From Prorocentrum cordatum (Eukaryota > Sar > Dinophyceae > Prorocentrales > Prorocentraceae): a stretch of DNA of 64,000 nucleotides. Where the stretch lies: NCBI GenBank assembly GCA_963575745.1, contig CAUYUJ010015707.1, positions 248,331 to 312,330 of the forward strand. Direction: 5' to 3'. Numbering within the stretch: the first letter of the stretch is position 1; the number at the start of each line of letters is the position of its first letter. Below are positions 62,501-64,000 of the stretch, in pieces. The notes under the pieces were generated by a model that saw only the letters and a list, made by a program, of their open reading frames with translations, made no database searches and was not told where the DNA came from. The translations under genes and the position numbers were made by a program.

Positions 62501-62979
62501 CGTAATCGCCGTCGTCGACGTTTTTTCACGGCCCACCATCATGGACGCTGATCACGCTGGGGCTCACTCGGACAATCTCAAGCTTCCCCAGAGCACCGAA
62601 GGACCCAAGCCCCCGGCAATACTCACAAGGACCCAAGCCCCTGGCAATAATCACAGGTAAACTCGAGTCTTCTTCTAGAATTCCCACAGAAAAACTCAAG
62701 AGTCTCCTTTGGGGTAGGCGGCTGAGGCGGCAGCCATTAATAATTCTCCTCCACCTCGTCCTCCCCTCCCCCCTCCTTTCCCCCGCCGACAGCTGTCCGC
62801 GTGATCAAGAACTGCAGATGACCCGCGCGACATGACCCGAGCACCCCTCGGAGGACACCGACACCACGCGGGAGGCCCCGACACCACGCGGGACCCCCCG
62901 GGAGACACCGACACCACGCAAGTGGCCCCGATACCACGCGGGAGCTTCAGGAGCGCCAGGAGCTTCAGGAGCTTCGATG

Positions 62980-64000
62980 ATGGTAGTTCGTGCAACTGGA
63001 CCTGATCACGGACGGCAGGTATCCTTGGCGACGCAAGCTTCTTTTCAATTTGATGAATGAATACGCAGGCACGCAGACGAACAAGTCCAAGACGAAGTGC
63101 TTCGCGATGTCCGTCGCCAACGAGAGAGAGCTGAGGATGAGTATGGCATCCGCCATGCCAGAGTGCGACATCGAGCTCACCAGGCGCGTTGTCCTGGTAG
63201 GCGGCGAGCTGTGCACACATGCCAGGGAGACGTAGGACTCGGGTAGGGGGGACGCGGCTTGGCCCGACGGGGGCCATCATAAAAACGACGAGACCCAACC
63301 TGAAATCTGACGCGGGCTCCCGCTGCAGACGTCCCTCGAAAGCTGGACCGTCAAAATCCAGGACGCGCTCGTCAAAAAACATTCGGCAAACCCGAGTTCC
63401 GGCTTACTCGAGTCTTACGTTTCCCCGAACATGGCGCGGGTCCTACCACGTTTCGTGGTAGACGTTCTCAGAGTGCCCTCTGAGTTCTTCGAGGAGCCCA
63501 GGCCGCCCCCGTCGGCGCTCAAGGCAGACAACGTAGCGTGAGTGCTGCCGCTCTTCCTCGGGTGGCACCGGGACAGGAGTTTCGAGGCCTGGGTTTGAAA
63601 GGAGACAGGAATTTCAGAGCATGCGTTATCAGATCCGTGTGGCCGAAGGGTTATACCATGCGAAGTCCAGCGACCACGATGACATTGGTATTGAAAGGCC
63701 ATCTTGTTGATCCAGCGCAGGTCTCGATGGGCCAGCCCTTCCATATTGCCAGGCGCCTTTTCTCATCAAAGAGTGCTCCGAGGCTGATTGGCATGGCCAA
63801 GCGGACCTGGACTATATATCAAGATACTCAATGCAAGACGGTCCAGGGCGGCCCGATCGGACGCCTCATCTCGGCAGCCAAGGCATTGGGATAGACCTGG
63901 ACGGAGAATTTCGAGACGTACACCCGGCACACGGGACAGACGATATCTATGACGGGACAACCCCAAGGCTGGTGGCTTCATACCCTGAGAGATGACCTAC
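62980..64000 (+). pseudogene. Probable LINE ORF2 fragment, frame-broken
   Basis: One frame (62990-63235) encodes RRKLLFNLMNEYAGTQTNKS followed by KCFAMSVANERELRMSMASA and a region that could be the distal RT domain. A second frame (about 63600-63893) encodes KGHLVDPAQVSMGQPFHIAR and, after a Trp-rich helix, TVQGGPIGRLISAAKALG, which is then continued in yet another frame to the window edge. The D-P-x-x ... G-P-x-x-x-L/I ... A-L-G order resembles the region after RT in dinoflagellate LINEs. There is no catalytic box, and it is cut by the window end. Confidence 0.4.

Noticed and set aside
1-64000. Dinoflagellate spliced-leader sequence or relic
   Set aside because: I looked by eye for the conserved 3' part (TTGGCTCAAG) and did not see it; an exact-match search on both strands would settle it.
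1-64000. tRNA, 5S or other structural RNA genes
   Set aside because: A few GGTTCGA-like words occur (for example near 57207), but no surrounding cloverleaf was apparent. A covariance-model scan was not possible here.

Overview
The window looks like nuclear DNA of a dinoflagellate. This is an inference from GC-rich, extremely repeat-dense sequence, sparse protein islands, introner- or MITE-like foldback elements, ankyrin exon islands with a clear GT-AG intron, and Copia-type retrotransposons of a style I associate with dinoflagellates. A Prorocentrum-like genome is my best guess, but nothing here proves a species. I recognise no bacterial operons, CRISPR array, rRNA or tRNA.

Layout. 0-6 kb: arrays of a degenerate 'CTTGGGG-CC' repeat, microsatellites and a very homogeneous 77-bp satellite. 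6-12.4 kb: foldback elements, a decayed Cys/His-rich protein gene (about 7.8-9.2 kb), a MITE-like element and a reverse-transcriptase scrap with a YADD box (12.0 kb). 12.6-17.3 kb: minisatellites, composite dispersed repeats and two foldback elements. 17.3-19.3 kb: a 386-bp higher-order CTTGGGG array. 19,320-28,461: a complete minus-strand Copia LTR retrotransposon with LTRs that look identical and a 5-bp target duplication (GCCTA). 29-35 kb: ankyrin-coding islands, an acidic hypothetical protein gene, a 150-bp foldback element and long (CTC)n tracts. 35,358-41,897: a second, old minus-strand Copia element with diverged LTRs, a 5-bp duplication (GATCC) and a frame-broken interior. 42-51 kb: minisatellites, a LINE ORF2 tail, kilobase-scale (AGT)n and (ATC)n tracts and a two-exon ankyrin segment. 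51,756-53,093: an intact gene for a protein made of helical repeats ending in W-x-x-K/x-Y. 53-64 kb: more repeats, another ankyrin island, a roughly 2.8-kb array of about 90-bp units interrupted by a MITE, a segmental duplication and a LINE scrap at the right edge.

The most interesting biology is in the mobile elements and the repeat protein. The young Copia element has two features beyond the usual Gag-PR-IN-RT-RH: a roughly 200-residue module between protease and integrase with a Pro-Cys-x-Pro-Trp and Glu-Trp-Pro layout reminiscent of SAM-dependent methyltransferases, and a roughly 290-residue C-terminal extension with one transmembrane helix and a Cys-x2-Cys motif. It also carries a four-copy hairpin array in its 3' untranslated region. 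The old Copia relic shows traces of a comparable extra module and has coding remains after RNase H. The 445-residue protein at 51.8-53.1 kb contains at least five recognisable copies of an approximately 50-residue unit that I cannot assign to a described domain.
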